Shown here in pieces: positions 17,176-25,766 of a DNA stretch of 64,000 nt. Under the pieces are notes generated by a model that saw only the letters and a program-made list of their open reading frames with translations, was not told the DNA's origin and searched no databases. Made by a program: the position numbers and the translations under genes. Within the stretch, counting starts at the first letter, position 1. Each line of letters opens with the position of its first letter. Origin of the DNA: Opitutaceae bacterium (GTDB taxonomy: Bacteria > Verrucomicrobiota > Verrucomicrobiia > Opitutales > Opitutaceae); contig JANQRT010000002.1 in assembly GCA_028284385.1 (NCBI GenBank), positions 62,001-126,000 on the forward strand, given 5' to 3'.

Positions 17176-18809
17176 TTGCTTGGCTTCTTAGGTTCCGGAT
17201 CTGGCTTGGCTGGCTTGGAGAATATCAATGAGCTGGGTCGATTTTCGATCTTCTGAGCAAAGCCCTCAAAGGCCTCGATGGCGGACTTCAACTGTTCTAT
17301 GCTGTCGCCAATATCCTGGTACAGCTTCGAATTGGGCGAGAATCCCTGCAATGCTACTTTCAGCTGGGTGATGGAATCTGTCAGAGTCGATGGCAGCGTT
17401 GCCACGGTTTCATCGTTTAGCATTGCGTTAAGTTTCTCGAATATCTCGTCGGCCGATCCGAGTGTTGATTCTAGTTTCGCAATCGCGTTTCGAGCGTCTT
17501 CTACGCTTTCTTCGATAGGGAGCGCTTCGAAAGTAGTTAGAATTTCTCCGATTTTCTTTTCGATCTCCGAGAGTCCCGTCGAAATGGTTGGTAGGGCAAG
17601 GTAGTCGCCCAGCACTCTTACGAATCCTGGCTCCGCGTTTTCGAAAAAGTCGAACGATACGTAGAGACTTCCCGTCAAGAGATTGGCTGTGGCCAACGAG
17701 CCTCGGAGACCTGCATCGACTCGCTTGACGAGATCGGTTTCCAATAGCTGCCGCGATTCCGCCGAGTCTTCCCATCCGAGCCGAGCAGCGTCGAGTCGTA
17801 TAAGGACGGGAATAGGAATCTGTTCACTTCCAAGCGTCACTTCTTCGGGCAGGTATTCGAAGGAAATATCGCTAACCGATCCTACTTGCATGCCTCGGTA
17901 TTCCACTGGAGCTCCTCGCTCCAGGCCGCGCACGCTCTCGTTGAAGAGCAACAGATATTGCGTGTAATAGGTGAAAGGCTGTTCCTCCGCGTCACGTCGA
18001 CTGGCGAAGAGTTCGTATTCGTGACCATCTTGCACTGACTCGCCTGGGCGGGATCTCTCCGGAAGGTCGAAGGCTACTCCCCCGGAAATTACCGATTCCA
18101 GCGATTCCGTACTCAGGGCCAGACCCTCGGTATCCGCTTGAACGGTTATGCCGCTCGCTTTCCAAAAGCGGATGGATGTATTCAACAATTCATGATAAGG
18201 CGATTCGATGAAGACTTGATATCTGAATTGCCTAATATTCATATCGAAGGAAGCGCTTTCGATCCTCCCTACACGATAGCCTCGATGAAGAACCGGATCC
18301 GCGTTGGATAGGGCCCCGACCGATTCGCTTACCAGGCTTATACGCATGCCATTAGCGGTTCCTGGCGTGACCGGAATGTCCATCATTCCATCAAATGTTC
18401 TTCTGCCCGGTTTTCCTTCGCCCGGCGATAGCTCGATGTGAACGCCTGAGAGGAGGGTGCCTATGCCCGATATTCCGCTGGCTCCAATGCGGGGTCGTAC
18501 TGCCCAGAATTGCGAATCCTCCCTCAATAGAGCTCGAGCTTCCTTGTCGATAAGGGCTGTTATGACGACTCCGGAAAAATCCTGATTGAAGGCCACGTTC
18601 TGAACAATGCCGATGTCGACGCTGAGCGATTTGATTTTGGTTTTCCCGGGAACAATGCCCTCTGCATCGGCCATTGAGATCCGGATCTCTGGCCCCTTGG
18701 ACATGTAGTGGTTAGTCAACATCAAACCCCCAACCACCAATGCGAGAAAAGGGACGAACCAGATTGCCGAGATTTTTCTCGGCTTTATTTTGGCCTCGGG
18801 TGGAGTCAT
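17172..18809 (-). CDS. pqiB: PqiB-like MCE-domain intermembrane lipid transport protein
   Basis: The ATG at 18809 forms an ATGA overlap with the pqiA gene upstream; the open frame runs further upstream without being coding. The 545-residue product has one N-terminal transmembrane helix (about 15-35, IWFVPFLALVVGGLML), three MCE domains in series, each starting like GPEIRISMADAEGIVPGKTKIKSL, and a C-terminal helical needle region with coiled-coil character. This is the PqiB layout: a hexameric tunnel spanning the periplasm that moves phospholipids. The tail is Pro/Lys-rich. Confidence 0.9.
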   Translation of the reverse strand: MTPPEAKIKPRKISAIWFVPFLALVVGGLMLTNHYMSKGPEIRISMADAEGIVPGKTKIKSLSVDIGIVQNVAFNQDFSGVVITALIDKEARALLREDSQFWAVRPRIGASGISGIGTLLSGVHIELSPGEGKPGRRTFDGMMDIPVTPGTANGMRISLVSESVGALSNADPVLHRGYRVGRIESASFDMNIRQFRYQVFIESPYHELLNTSIRFWKASGITVQADTEGLALSTESLESVISGGVAFDLPERSRPGESVQDGHEYELFASRRDAEEQPFTYYTQYLLLFNESVRGLERGAPVEYRGMQVGSVSDISFEYLPEEVTLGSEQIPIPVLIRLDAARLGWEDSAESRQLLETDLVKRVDAGLRGSLATANLLTGSLYVSFDFFENAEPGFVRVLGDYLALPTISTGLSEIEKKIGEILTTFEALPIEESVEDARNAIAKLESTLGSADEIFEKLNAMLNDETVATLPSTLTDSITQLKVALQGFSPNSKLYQDIGDSIEQLKSAIEAFEGFAQKIENRPSSLIFSKPAKPDPEPKKPSK

Positions 18810-19432
18810 TTCCCTTCCTCCAATTTTGCTTGAGTGTCCCAAATCAATCTCGAGTCGAAGGACATTGCGGAAAACATGGTGGCAATGACTACGCCACAGA
18901 AACTGAGAGCGGCTGGGCCAGGAGTGATGGACATGATATTCTCCAATTGTACTAGCGCGACCAATACGGCAACCACGAAAATGTCGATCATCGACCAGCG
19001 GCCGATTATTTCGGTGACGTGAAAGAGAAAGGATCTTTCCTTTCGAGCGCAGACTCGTTTTTGGATCACGGTCAGACAAAGCCAGGCTAGGGAGCCGATT
19101 TTGGCCAACGGAACGAGTACGCTGGCCGTAATGATGATCGCGGCGATTACGTACGACCCATGTTCCCACAGGGATACGGCTCCGCCAATGATGGTGCTCG
19201 TCGTACTTCGCCCCAGTTGAGTGGTGTCCATGATTGGCAGAGCATTTGCGGGAATATAAAGAAGAATAGCGACAATCAGCCAGGCCAGCGATTTTTGGAT
19301 ACTCCTTGGCGTGCGCGAATAGCGTCTTGCCCCGCATCGGCTGCAGCGATTGCTTCCAGCCAAGTCTACGTTTCCGCAAAGACGACAGCTAACCAGTCCT
19401 TTCTCAACTGCGGTTTGGGCGTATTCAGACAT
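18806..19432 (-). CDS. PqiA-like membrane protein, second half
   Basis: A 208-residue protein with a zinc-ribbon start (CRLCG and CSRCG near 17-36) and four transmembrane segments, equal to one half of Escherichia coli PqiA. It overlaps the sister half upstream by 8 bp and pqiB by 4 bp. PqiA is the inner-membrane partner of the PqiB needle. Here the two homologous halves are separate genes rather than a fused protein. The last helix and the Ser-rich C-terminus match the family. Confidence 0.85.
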   Translation of the reverse strand: MSEYAQTAVEKGLVSCRLCGNVDLAGSNRCSRCGARRYSRTPRSIQKSLAWLIVAILLYIPANALPIMDTTQLGRSTTSTIIGGAVSLWEHGSYVIAAIIITASVLVPLAKIGSLAWLCLTVIQKRVCARKERSFLFHVTEIIGRWSMIDIFVVAVLVALVQLENIMSITPGPAALSFCGVVIATMFSAMSFDSRLIWDTQAKLEEGK

Positions 19433-20051
19433 TGTTTACGCTCTCCAGGCGTTTCCAAATGGTATGCTTGTCCAGACTGGCCATGGTTGCAGCAAACACC
19501 AAAGCGAAAATGAGGAATGACCAGAAAGCGGTTCCTGTCTTCAAATAAGCGAGTTCCGCGATTTTCGTTAAGCTGATAAGCGTTCCAAGAAAGAACACAT
19601 CGACCATCGCCCACGGATTGAGCATGAATATCAAGGTTGCCAATTGCTTTCCGGCGATGGGCCGACGATTTAGGAAGAGTTGGCCGAGCAACGCGACGAC
19701 GGCGATAAGTATGACTGCAGGGGCGACAATGATAAATGCTAGTGAGACAATGCCCAAAATCGGGCTTCCGTATCGGGAAAGCTCAAGAGCGCTTTGAGCC
19801 AGGCCTATCGATTGCTCTCTCCCGCTCGCCTCGAAAGCCAAGAAAGGGAAGCTCAAAGATAAAACCAGTAGAATCAGTCCCGCTATGGCGCAGGCCAGTG
19901 GCCGATCTAAGCTTTCGTGCATGGAGTAGGAAAGCGTATGGTCGCACTGGATGCACACTGCCTTTTGCCCGACTTCGAGTTCCGGCAGCCTTTGAAGAGC
20001 GTCGCAGTGAGGACAGGCTATGAGGTCTTCGGTGGAGGCTTGGCTGTCCAT
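19425..20051 (-). CDS. PqiA-like membrane protein, first half
   Basis: A 208-residue protein with an N-terminal zinc ribbon (CPHCD near 13, CIQCD near 33) and four transmembrane segments (about 50-200). It is the first gene of the operon pqiA1-pqiA2-pqiB-pqiC. Together with the next gene it supplies both halves of PqiA. The ATG at 20051 is the only plausible start. The promoter must lie in the 190-bp gap shared with the divergent EF-hand gene, but I find no clear boxes. Confidence 0.85.
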   Translation of the reverse strand: MDSQASTEDLIACPHCDALQRLPELEVGQKAVCIQCDHTLSYSMHESLDRPLACAIAGLILLVLSLSFPFLAFEASGREQSIGLAQSALELSRYGSPILGIVSLAFIIVAPAVILIAVVALLGQLFLNRRPIAGKQLATLIFMLNPWAMVDVFFLGTLISLTKIAELAYLKTGTAFWSFLIFALVFAATMASLDKHTIWKRLESVNNV

Positions 20052-20242
20052 TCCGCTCCTATTCGAGGGGAGAACGCCTTTCTTTGCAAGCTTGCTGGCG
20101 CCAACGAATTAGTCGTTGGAAGCAGTCCAGTCTAAAAGCCCATTCATGAAAATGAAACTTTTCCAAAAAAGGAACCGTTAACAGGGAAGGGCCTCGTTTG
20201 CTGATCCCATTCAAGAAAGCTCAACTCCAATCATAATAAATC

Positions 20243-20671
20243 ATGAAAAATAAAAAACGTACCCTTGTCACAGTCTTGACCGCCTTTTTTCTGGTCGGCG
20301 GCTTAAACTTCGCTGTTGCTGAAGATGAAAAACGATCCAGCGGACCTCGAGGTGGCGGCGAGAGACCTGACTTTTTCGCTCTCGCTGATCTCGATGAAAA
20401 CGGAACTATCAGCCTGCAGGAACTCGTAGACAGTCGAATGCAGATGATGCAGCGTCGAATGGAGCGTGGTGGATCCGACGGTCAGCGCGGTGGCGATATG
20501 GCTCAAATGAAAGAGCGTATCACTGAACGTATGACGACTGCTTTCAAACAGGCGGATGCTGATGAGAACGGCGAGCTCTCAAGGGCAGAGTTCGATGAAA
20601 TGCCGAAAGGCAGAGGCGGACCTGGTGGAAACCGTGGAAAAAAGAAGGGCGGTAAGAAGTCGGATTCATGA
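20243..20671 (+). CDS. Secreted EF-hand calcium-binding protein
   Basis: A 142-residue protein with a signal peptide (about 1-26, ending FAVAED) and two EF-hand loops, DLDENGTISLQE near 50 and DADENGELSRAE near 106. Both have Asp at positions 1 and 3, Gly at 6 and Glu at 12, so both should bind Ca2+. Arg/Gly-rich stretches and a Met-rich helix separate and follow them, and the C-terminus is a Gly/Lys-rich tail. It is divergent from the Pqi operon and ends in a strong terminator. Its partner is unknown. Confidence 0.85.
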   Translation: MKNKKRTLVTVLTAFFLVGGLNFAVAEDEKRSSGPRGGGERPDFFALADLDENGTISLQELVDSRMQMMQRRMERGGSDGQRGGDMAQMKERITERMTTAFKQADADENGELSRAEFDEMPKGRGGPGGNRGKKKGGKKSDS

Positions 20672-20706
20672 GTTCCGCATCGAGTTCTTTCTTTAGTCAA
20701 ATTAGC

Positions 20707-20744
20707 AAAAGAGCGTAATCGTTAATTCGATACGCTCTTTTTTT
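20707..20744 (+). terminator. Intrinsic terminator after the EF-hand gene
   Basis: AAAAGAGCGTA pairs with TACGCTCTTTT (11 bp, 13-nt loop) and continues in a run of T to 20744. The A-run on the 5' side means it can also end the convergent minus-strand gene that stops at 20768. Confidence 0.85.
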
Positions 20745-20767
20745 ATTGAAAACTCTGCTCGTTAATC

Positions 20768-21853
20768 TCAATCGCTGGGATTGAGTGTCAGGCTGGTCCA
20801 CCTGCCGCGAGACCATGCGGTGCCATCTCCTTCGGGTATCTTGCCGTTGGTGTGTGGTTTGCTTTCCACGCTAATCCGATCTCCTTTCTTGATTTCGACG
20901 GACCTCCAAGTTCCATAGGAGGGACTGTAGTCTATCGTCGTCGCCGGATTCACGTAGCGGCCTACCTGCTGATCATTTAATCGAACGCGGTAAATGCTTT
21001 CTCCGTCAGTCTCGGTAAGCGTTTTGAGTGTCACGTCGTAAGTGCCTGACTTGCCGGTAAAGGTTGTTTCAGCCGCGGAAAACAGATTTCGCAATTCGAC
21101 CTTTGCCGCGTTGATCGCAATGGCATCGCGATTTTTATCCGAATAAACCTCTCCTAGACCATCTTTACTCACCGGCTCGAAATCTCCGATTGCTTTTAGA
21201 GAGTAGGCTCCTTTTTCCGCATCTCTTTCCTGGTATAGCGCTGGACTGTTTGCAACGCTCGTCGTTTCAGCGTCTTCCGTAACTCGATTCAGGGTTAGAC
21301 GATCCAGGAAGAAGTTTTTTGAACGGCCTGCGATTTGAAGCTGATGCACTCCGGCTCCCAGCGAATAGAAAGGGGTCTCAAATACATGATGCTCTACTTC
21401 CAGTTTTATATTCCAACTCCATTGGTAGCTAGCTCCAAGCAAGACGAATTTCGTGAATTCCCCTTTGTAGCTTGGCTGACCGACGATGCGTAGATAGCAA
21501 TCGTTCGCCTTGTCTCCCTCCTTTGTTTCCATGGGAGCTTCCAGACCCCGAGCCCTCAAGACATAGTTGCCTGGTTCGGAGATAAGAAAGCTGAGCGTCA
21601 AAGGACTGTCTGGCGGCCCACTATGCTCTCGGTTTCCCGTGAACTGTATGCAGCCTTGGTCTGAAAATCCTTCGAGAAATTCGTAGCTGTCGTTGTTCGT
21701 ATGCAGAACCCAATTACCAAGGCCTTCAGCCGTGTCCGGATTGATGACAATTTGCCCGTCTTTCTCGCTGAAGATTGGCGAGTTTGCCTGGGATGCGGCA
21801 CCCGTGGACAGAAGCATTGCGGTTAGGGTAATAAGAAAAGTCGAGTTTTTCAT
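20768..21853 (-). CDS. Secreted beta-rich protein, possibly carbohydrate-binding
   Basis: A 361-residue exported protein with a signal peptide about 1-22 (cleavage near ASQA). Two beta-rich domains follow: about 30-190 (LTLSFLISEPGNYVLRARG, HQLQIAGRSKNFFLDRLTL) and about 215-355 (TFTGKSGTYDVTLKTLTETDGESIYRVRLN). Both have the feel of CBM6/CBM35-like sandwiches in which a strand ends in 'FLDRLTL' or 'VRLNDQQVGRY'. No catalytic domain is visible. The substrate is unknown. It ends next to a terminator shared with the EF-hand gene. Confidence 0.55.
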   Translation of the reverse strand: MKNSTFLITLTAMLLSTGAASQANSPIFSEKDGQIVINPDTAEGLGNWVLHTNNDSYEFLEGFSDQGCIQFTGNREHSGPPDSPLTLSFLISEPGNYVLRARGLEAPMETKEGDKANDCYLRIVGQPSYKGEFTKFVLLGASYQWSWNIKLEVEHHVFETPFYSLGAGVHQLQIAGRSKNFFLDRLTLNRVTEDAETTSVANSPALYQERDAEKGAYSLKAIGDFEPVSKDGLGEVYSDKNRDAIAINAAKVELRNLFSAAETTFTGKSGTYDVTLKTLTETDGESIYRVRLNDQQVGRYVNPATTIDYSPSYGTWRSVEIKKGDRISVESKPHTNGKIPEGDGTAWSRGRWTSLTLNPSD

Positions 21854-21976
21854 TTTACAAATAGATAATCAAATATTGGATACGGTTTATCAATCATCAA
21901 TGGTAGGCCATAGGCTACCCGAATCGAACATTTCGATTCTATGGCGAAATATCGCAAGTCTATAAATTCGGACGCG

Positions 21977-23068
21977 TCAGGATCCCTCCGAATCGATCTC
22001 CTTCCTCAATTCGGTGGAGCTTACGTCGCATCTTCCTTCCAGGCTTTGGAATAAATGCCGAAATTCCTGAGGAGGATTCAGCTCCTCTAGGGTCGTAAAA
22101 CGACCGTCTATCTTTCTCCCGAGCACCAGAAAACGAGTTTTTAGATTGTCCAATTCCGTAAGCATCTCCGTTACATCGTATCCCCAATCCGTCTCGAAAA
22201 GCCTCGCCGCGGCATCCGCTCCTAGGACGAACGAGCTGCCAGGATAGGCCCGAGCCTTGTCGACGTAGTTAGGTTTCCCTTCCGTGATCAGAATCGGACT
22301 TGAAAGCTGGCTGTCACTTTGAATTCGACTGATGCGCTCCAACAGTCCCTGAGCGGAGATAGGCGGTTTGTTTGGCGGGCGCGCTTCAATCATCAACACA
22401 ATCGGTTGCCCTGCTATCTTGCTGGCTTCCCTGTATGCCAGTCGATGGCCGTCGTGAAGCGGATTAAAATTCGCTGGGAAAAAAACGCTTCCGTTTCCTA
22501 CAGTCCGTTCGCGTAAGCCGTTGGGAAGGAAAATTGGCCAATGGATTATTTGCTCCATGGCTTCCTTTTGTAGATCTGGATCCGGTTCATTTTCGAAGGA
22601 TTGCTCCACTAGGACCTCCAGCTTGTCTGCAATTTGGAAGTCGTGAGATTTTCTGTCTTCGCCCCCCTGCGTTTTATGAAAAGCGAGTTTGGTGTAGAAA
22701 AATCCGGTACCTTGAAGAACAGCTAGATGAGCTCGCTGTTCTCCCCTGGGTATTCGATTGCTGGCGACGGAAGCTGTGACGGAAATGCCTATGGGGAGGC
22801 TGTCCTCATTTCCGTCTGCATTATGTACAGCCCGAATGTACGCAACCATCGCCAGCTCCAAGGCGACCTGCTTGCTGGCGTATCCCGTTTCCGGCTTGTG
22901 GCCAATGTACTTGTCGAGTTCGCTTGAAGCCTGAAGCATTGTCGCTCCTGCCAAGTACTGACTTGAACCTGGCGTTTGCCAAAGCCTCGTTTGGAAATCC
23001 AATCCTGCTCCTGCGCAGGCGAAATTAACAATCGCCTTTTTCTTTAGAAGCAATGGGTGGAGGCTCAT
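21977..23068 (-). CDS. CinA-like domain fused to a nucleotidylyltransferase
   Basis: A 363-residue cytoplasmic fusion. Residues about 10-155 follow the CinA C-terminal (NMN amidohydrolase) fold, with QTPGSSQYLAGA, ASKQVALELA and ISVTASVASNR in place. However the usual AESCTGG catalytic stretch reads NFACAGAG, so Glu and the nucleophilic Ser are missing. Residues about 195-355 are an NadD/CTP-transferase-like Rossmann domain with the HxGH motif as NPLHDGH (His205, His208) and a closing SSTELR motif (350-355). The second half should be an active nucleotidyltransferase, likely in NAD or cofactor metabolism. The first may be a regulatory relic. No NAD genes flank it. Confidence 0.7.
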   Translation of the reverse strand: MSLHPLLLKKKAIVNFACAGAGLDFQTRLWQTPGSSQYLAGATMLQASSELDKYIGHKPETGYASKQVALELAMVAYIRAVHNADGNEDSLPIGISVTASVASNRIPRGEQRAHLAVLQGTGFFYTKLAFHKTQGGEDRKSHDFQIADKLEVLVEQSFENEPDPDLQKEAMEQIIHWPIFLPNGLRERTVGNGSVFFPANFNPLHDGHRLAYREASKIAGQPIVLMIEARPPNKPPISAQGLLERISRIQSDSQLSSPILITEGKPNYVDKARAYPGSSFVLGADAAARLFETDWGYDVTEMLTELDNLKTRFLVLGRKIDGRFTTLEELNPPQEFRHLFQSLEGRCDVSSTELRKEIDSEGS

Positions 23069-23189
23069 TTGAGGAATCGTTTATCGCGTTCCAGGCTAAT
23101 GCTGGAGCTTCTATTGGCATAAGCTAGAGGTTTTGCGCCGTCCCAGGGCAACCAAAATCCTCTTTATGATTTGGGTGAAGTGGCTTCTC

Positions 23190-24404
23190 TCAAGGAACCG
23201 GCTCGAATGTAAAGGTTCCTTCGAAGATCAGTTCATCGCCTGCTCCGGGTTCGGATTCAAAGGCATAGGCCAGGACGTTTCCTTGATTGGAGTTCGAGAT
23301 GTCAAAGTAGATTTGCATTGGGTAAAGAGCTAAGTCGCCATTATAGAACACGAGGAGTTGTATCAGATTTCCCACTTCAAACCAGTCATAGAACTCAATC
23401 GTCCAGCTTTGGCCCTCGAAGGTGTAATTGCCGCCAAAGTCTTGTCCGAGATTGATTACGAGAGGCGAGCCGCCAAGATTTAACGTCAGGATCGCTCCAT
23501 TTCTATCGATAGGCTGAGGCTCAGTGAATTCGCCTACTTGGAAAAACTGCCGGTTTTCTTGCTCCAATTCTTCCTGAAAATCGAAACGCTCCGTAGTGGT
23601 TTCGTCACGACTCGCTGGATAATAAGCAGTTTGAGCCCAATTCGATAGATCGTCGCTTTGCCGAATAAAATACTCCGAAATCGATCGCCTCGGGAATTCG
23701 ACATTGGCTGTTTTGAGGCTGAGGTCGAATTTCGCCTTTGGATCAGTCAACTTGGGCAATTGCCATGCGGACGCGTCAAATGCCTCGGCTTCCGCGCCTT
23801 CGCGCACGATGGTGATCGAGTTGATCACGATGTCCGTGATGGGTTTCTCGTTGTCATCCACCTGGGCGTTTCCGATTGCGTTTACGACTTCGAGGCCCTC
23901 GACAATAAATCCGAAGATGGGATGCTTCAGGTCTAGGAACTGAGCTTGATCGAGTGTAATGAAAAACTGGCTACCTCCAGAATTAGGCCCGCTATTAGCC
24001 ATTGAGAGTACCCCGGATCCATTATGAGTCAGCTCGACGTTGATTTCATCGTTGATGAAGTAGCCTGGGCCGTCTGTTCCTTCACCATTGCGAGAGCCGG
24101 CCTGAATCACGAAATTCTGGACTACTCGGTGAAAAGTCACTCCGTCGTAGAAAGGTCCATTTCGAAAAATGCCGTTCTCGTCCACCCATACCTGTGTGCC
24201 CTCGGCCAAGCCTACGAAATTGGCGACCGTCATGGGCGATTCATTGTAGAGAAGCGATGCGGTGAATTCGCCGGCGGTGGTATCGAAAACCGCGTAGAGA
24301 CCTGGTTCGGAAGGCGTGAACCCTCTTGCTGCGCTGATGATCGCGAGCTGCGCTAGACAAAATAGTACAGCTTCCCTTACTGAAAACCTCCTCGATAAGC
24401 CCAT
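23190..24404 (-). CDS. Exported cyclophilin-type peptidyl-prolyl isomerase with C-terminal extension
   Basis: A 404-residue protein. A signal peptide covers about 1-28. Residues about 35-200 are a bacterial cyclophilin: FHRVVQNFVIQAGSRNG has the catalytic Arg, and the active-site strands GVLSMANSGPNSGGSQFFITL and HPIFGFIVEGLEVVNAI are typical. It should speed cis-trans proline isomerisation in the periplasm or outside the cell. The last 200 residues form an unassigned beta-rich extension containing two short repeats, perhaps for surface binding. It is transcribed alone. Confidence 0.88.
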   Translation of the reverse strand: MGLSRRFSVREAVLFCLAQLAIISAARGFTPSEPGLYAVFDTTAGEFTASLLYNESPMTVANFVGLAEGTQVWVDENGIFRNGPFYDGVTFHRVVQNFVIQAGSRNGEGTDGPGYFINDEINVELTHNGSGVLSMANSGPNSGGSQFFITLDQAQFLDLKHPIFGFIVEGLEVVNAIGNAQVDDNEKPITDIVINSITIVREGAEAEAFDASAWQLPKLTDPKAKFDLSLKTANVEFPRRSISEYFIRQSDDLSNWAQTAYYPASRDETTTERFDFQEELEQENRQFFQVGEFTEPQPIDRNGAILTLNLGGSPLVINLGQDFGGNYTFEGQSWTIEFYDWFEVGNLIQLLVFYNGDLALYPMQIYFDISNSNQGNVLAYAFESEPGAGDELIFEGTFTFEPVP

Positions 24405-24536
24405 CTAAGGAAATACTTCGTCAATCGGTCTCAGATGGTTTCAAAAACGCCTGCGCCCTCGGGGTTCGGGACATGACAATAATGTAATGTAACGCGCCCC
24501 TTAATTTCCCTGTTTTCACCCTTGATGGAGGTAACT

Positions 24537-25184
24537 ATGAAACGAAAATTTTTGATAATGATATTTGCTCAAACGCTCCTGTTTGGAGGCGTTTTGCCGA
24601 GTCTCGTACAGAGCGCCTCGGCCGATACTAAAGTCCGTGCGGGACTTCAATTGTCCTTTAAACTGCCAAAAGGTTCGGTGGCGATCTCGGTTGGAAAGGA
24701 TCGTTACCACTACCACAAAGGCGTCTACTACAGAAAAGCCAAGAAAGGTTATGTCGTTACCAAAGCGCCTCGAGGAGCGATCATCACTTCTTTGCCCAGG
24801 GGTTACTCGCGGATCGTCGTTTCGAACACCGTTTATTTTCGATTCGGGTCAGTCTACTATAAAAAGGTCCCCCAAGGCTACATGGTAGTGGATGCTCCGA
24901 AAAAGGTTAGAGTCGTGGATCGTTCTCCTTACAGCGACTATCAGTCTGTTTGGGTGGGACGGGTCGAGTACCTGTTTAAAGATGGCGAGTTCTTTCGCAA
25001 AACTCCTGATGGCCTTTCATGGGTAGAAGCGCCGCTTGGAGCCATTGCTCGCTACCTGCCGAGCGATGCGGTCAGCGTCTGGTACCAGGAAATCGAGTAT
25101 TTCGAATCCGACGAAGTGTACTTTCGGAAGACGCCTGATGGCTATCGAGTCGTCCAAGCCCCTTGGGATGTAAAGGGAGTCTAG
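24537..25184 (+). CDS. Exported DUF6515-like repeat protein
   Basis: The ATG at 24537 is preceded by GGAGG with 5-nt spacing, so the in-frame ATG at 24522 is not used. The 215-residue product has a signal peptide (about 1-30) and about four copies of a 35-45-residue repeat. Each copy combines an aromatic strand pair such as YHYHKGVYYRKAKKGYVVTKAP with a following GAIITSLPRGY turn. This is the pattern of the DUF6515 family, whose function is unknown. A clear terminator follows. Confidence 0.75.
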   Translation: MKRKFLIMIFAQTLLFGGVLPSLVQSASADTKVRAGLQLSFKLPKGSVAISVGKDRYHYHKGVYYRKAKKGYVVTKAPRGAIITSLPRGYSRIVVSNTVYFRFGSVYYKKVPQGYMVVDAPKKVRVVDRSPYSDYQSVWVGRVEYLFKDGEFFRKTPDGLSWVEAPLGAIARYLPSDAVSVWYQEIEYFESDEVYFRKTPDGYRVVQAPWDVKGV

Positions 25185-25233
25185 CAACAGAAATCCAAGC
25201 TGCGGGAATTCCTGTTTAACTTTCCTGAATACG

Positions 25234-25269
25234 ACCCTGTCTGGCTCGATCCTAGACAGGGTTGTTTTT
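25234..25269 (+). terminator. Intrinsic terminator after the DUF6515-like gene
   Basis: ACCCTGTCT pairs with AGACAGGGT (9 bp, 11-nt loop), followed by TGTTTTT. It ends the plus-strand gene that stops at 25184. Confidence 0.85.
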
Positions 25270-25766
25270 CGCTGCTTAGCTTATCAGATGCTTACCAAAT
25301 ACCTGTATGTAAAAATTTATTACAAATGGAAATTGTAAATTCGTTACATTCGAGACGTAAATGCCGATCTGTAAGCTTCTGGTAATCCGATATATCCGAT
25401 TTTCGATCCGACTGCCTGCATTCGATTTACTTAAGGAGGAAATCTTCTTTTTTACCTTCGGCCGCTAGCGGAGAATGATGGCCGTAGAGTTTATAATCAA
25501 CGTTTGAAAATTGGCTAAACCATTTCGGTCGGTCATTCTTCTTTAAGATGGGGCGCTTCTTTAAACGCAATCTTCGGATTGCAATATTTCGATCAGGCTG
25601 CTATAGGGAAAAAGCTTAGTTCTCGAGCGATTCTTTGAGTAGTTGGCGCGCTTTTTTGTGGTACAACATCTGCTAATTAAAATGTATTCACTTTTTCGGT
25701 CATATTTCTAAAACTTCGGGTAATGCCGACCGATACCAGGAACCTATCCCTCATCCTGCCACCTTC
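25270..25766 (+). other. Long leader region upstream of the TonB-dependent receptor
   Basis: About 500 bp without a credible gene. It holds an inverted repeat TTACAA-N7-TTGTAA (25320-25338), three ATCCGA copies within about 30 bp near 25385-25412, and two similar TTTCGGTC stretches near 25523 and 25697, the second of which can pair with GACCGA near 25730. These may be operators or an RNA leader for the receptor gene. No riboswitch class is recognised. Confidence 0.35.

Noticed and set aside
18810..19379. Long open upstream extension of pqiB
   Set aside because: It lies out of frame over the pqiA gene and shows no membrane or MCE pattern; the ATGA overlap fixes the start at 18809.
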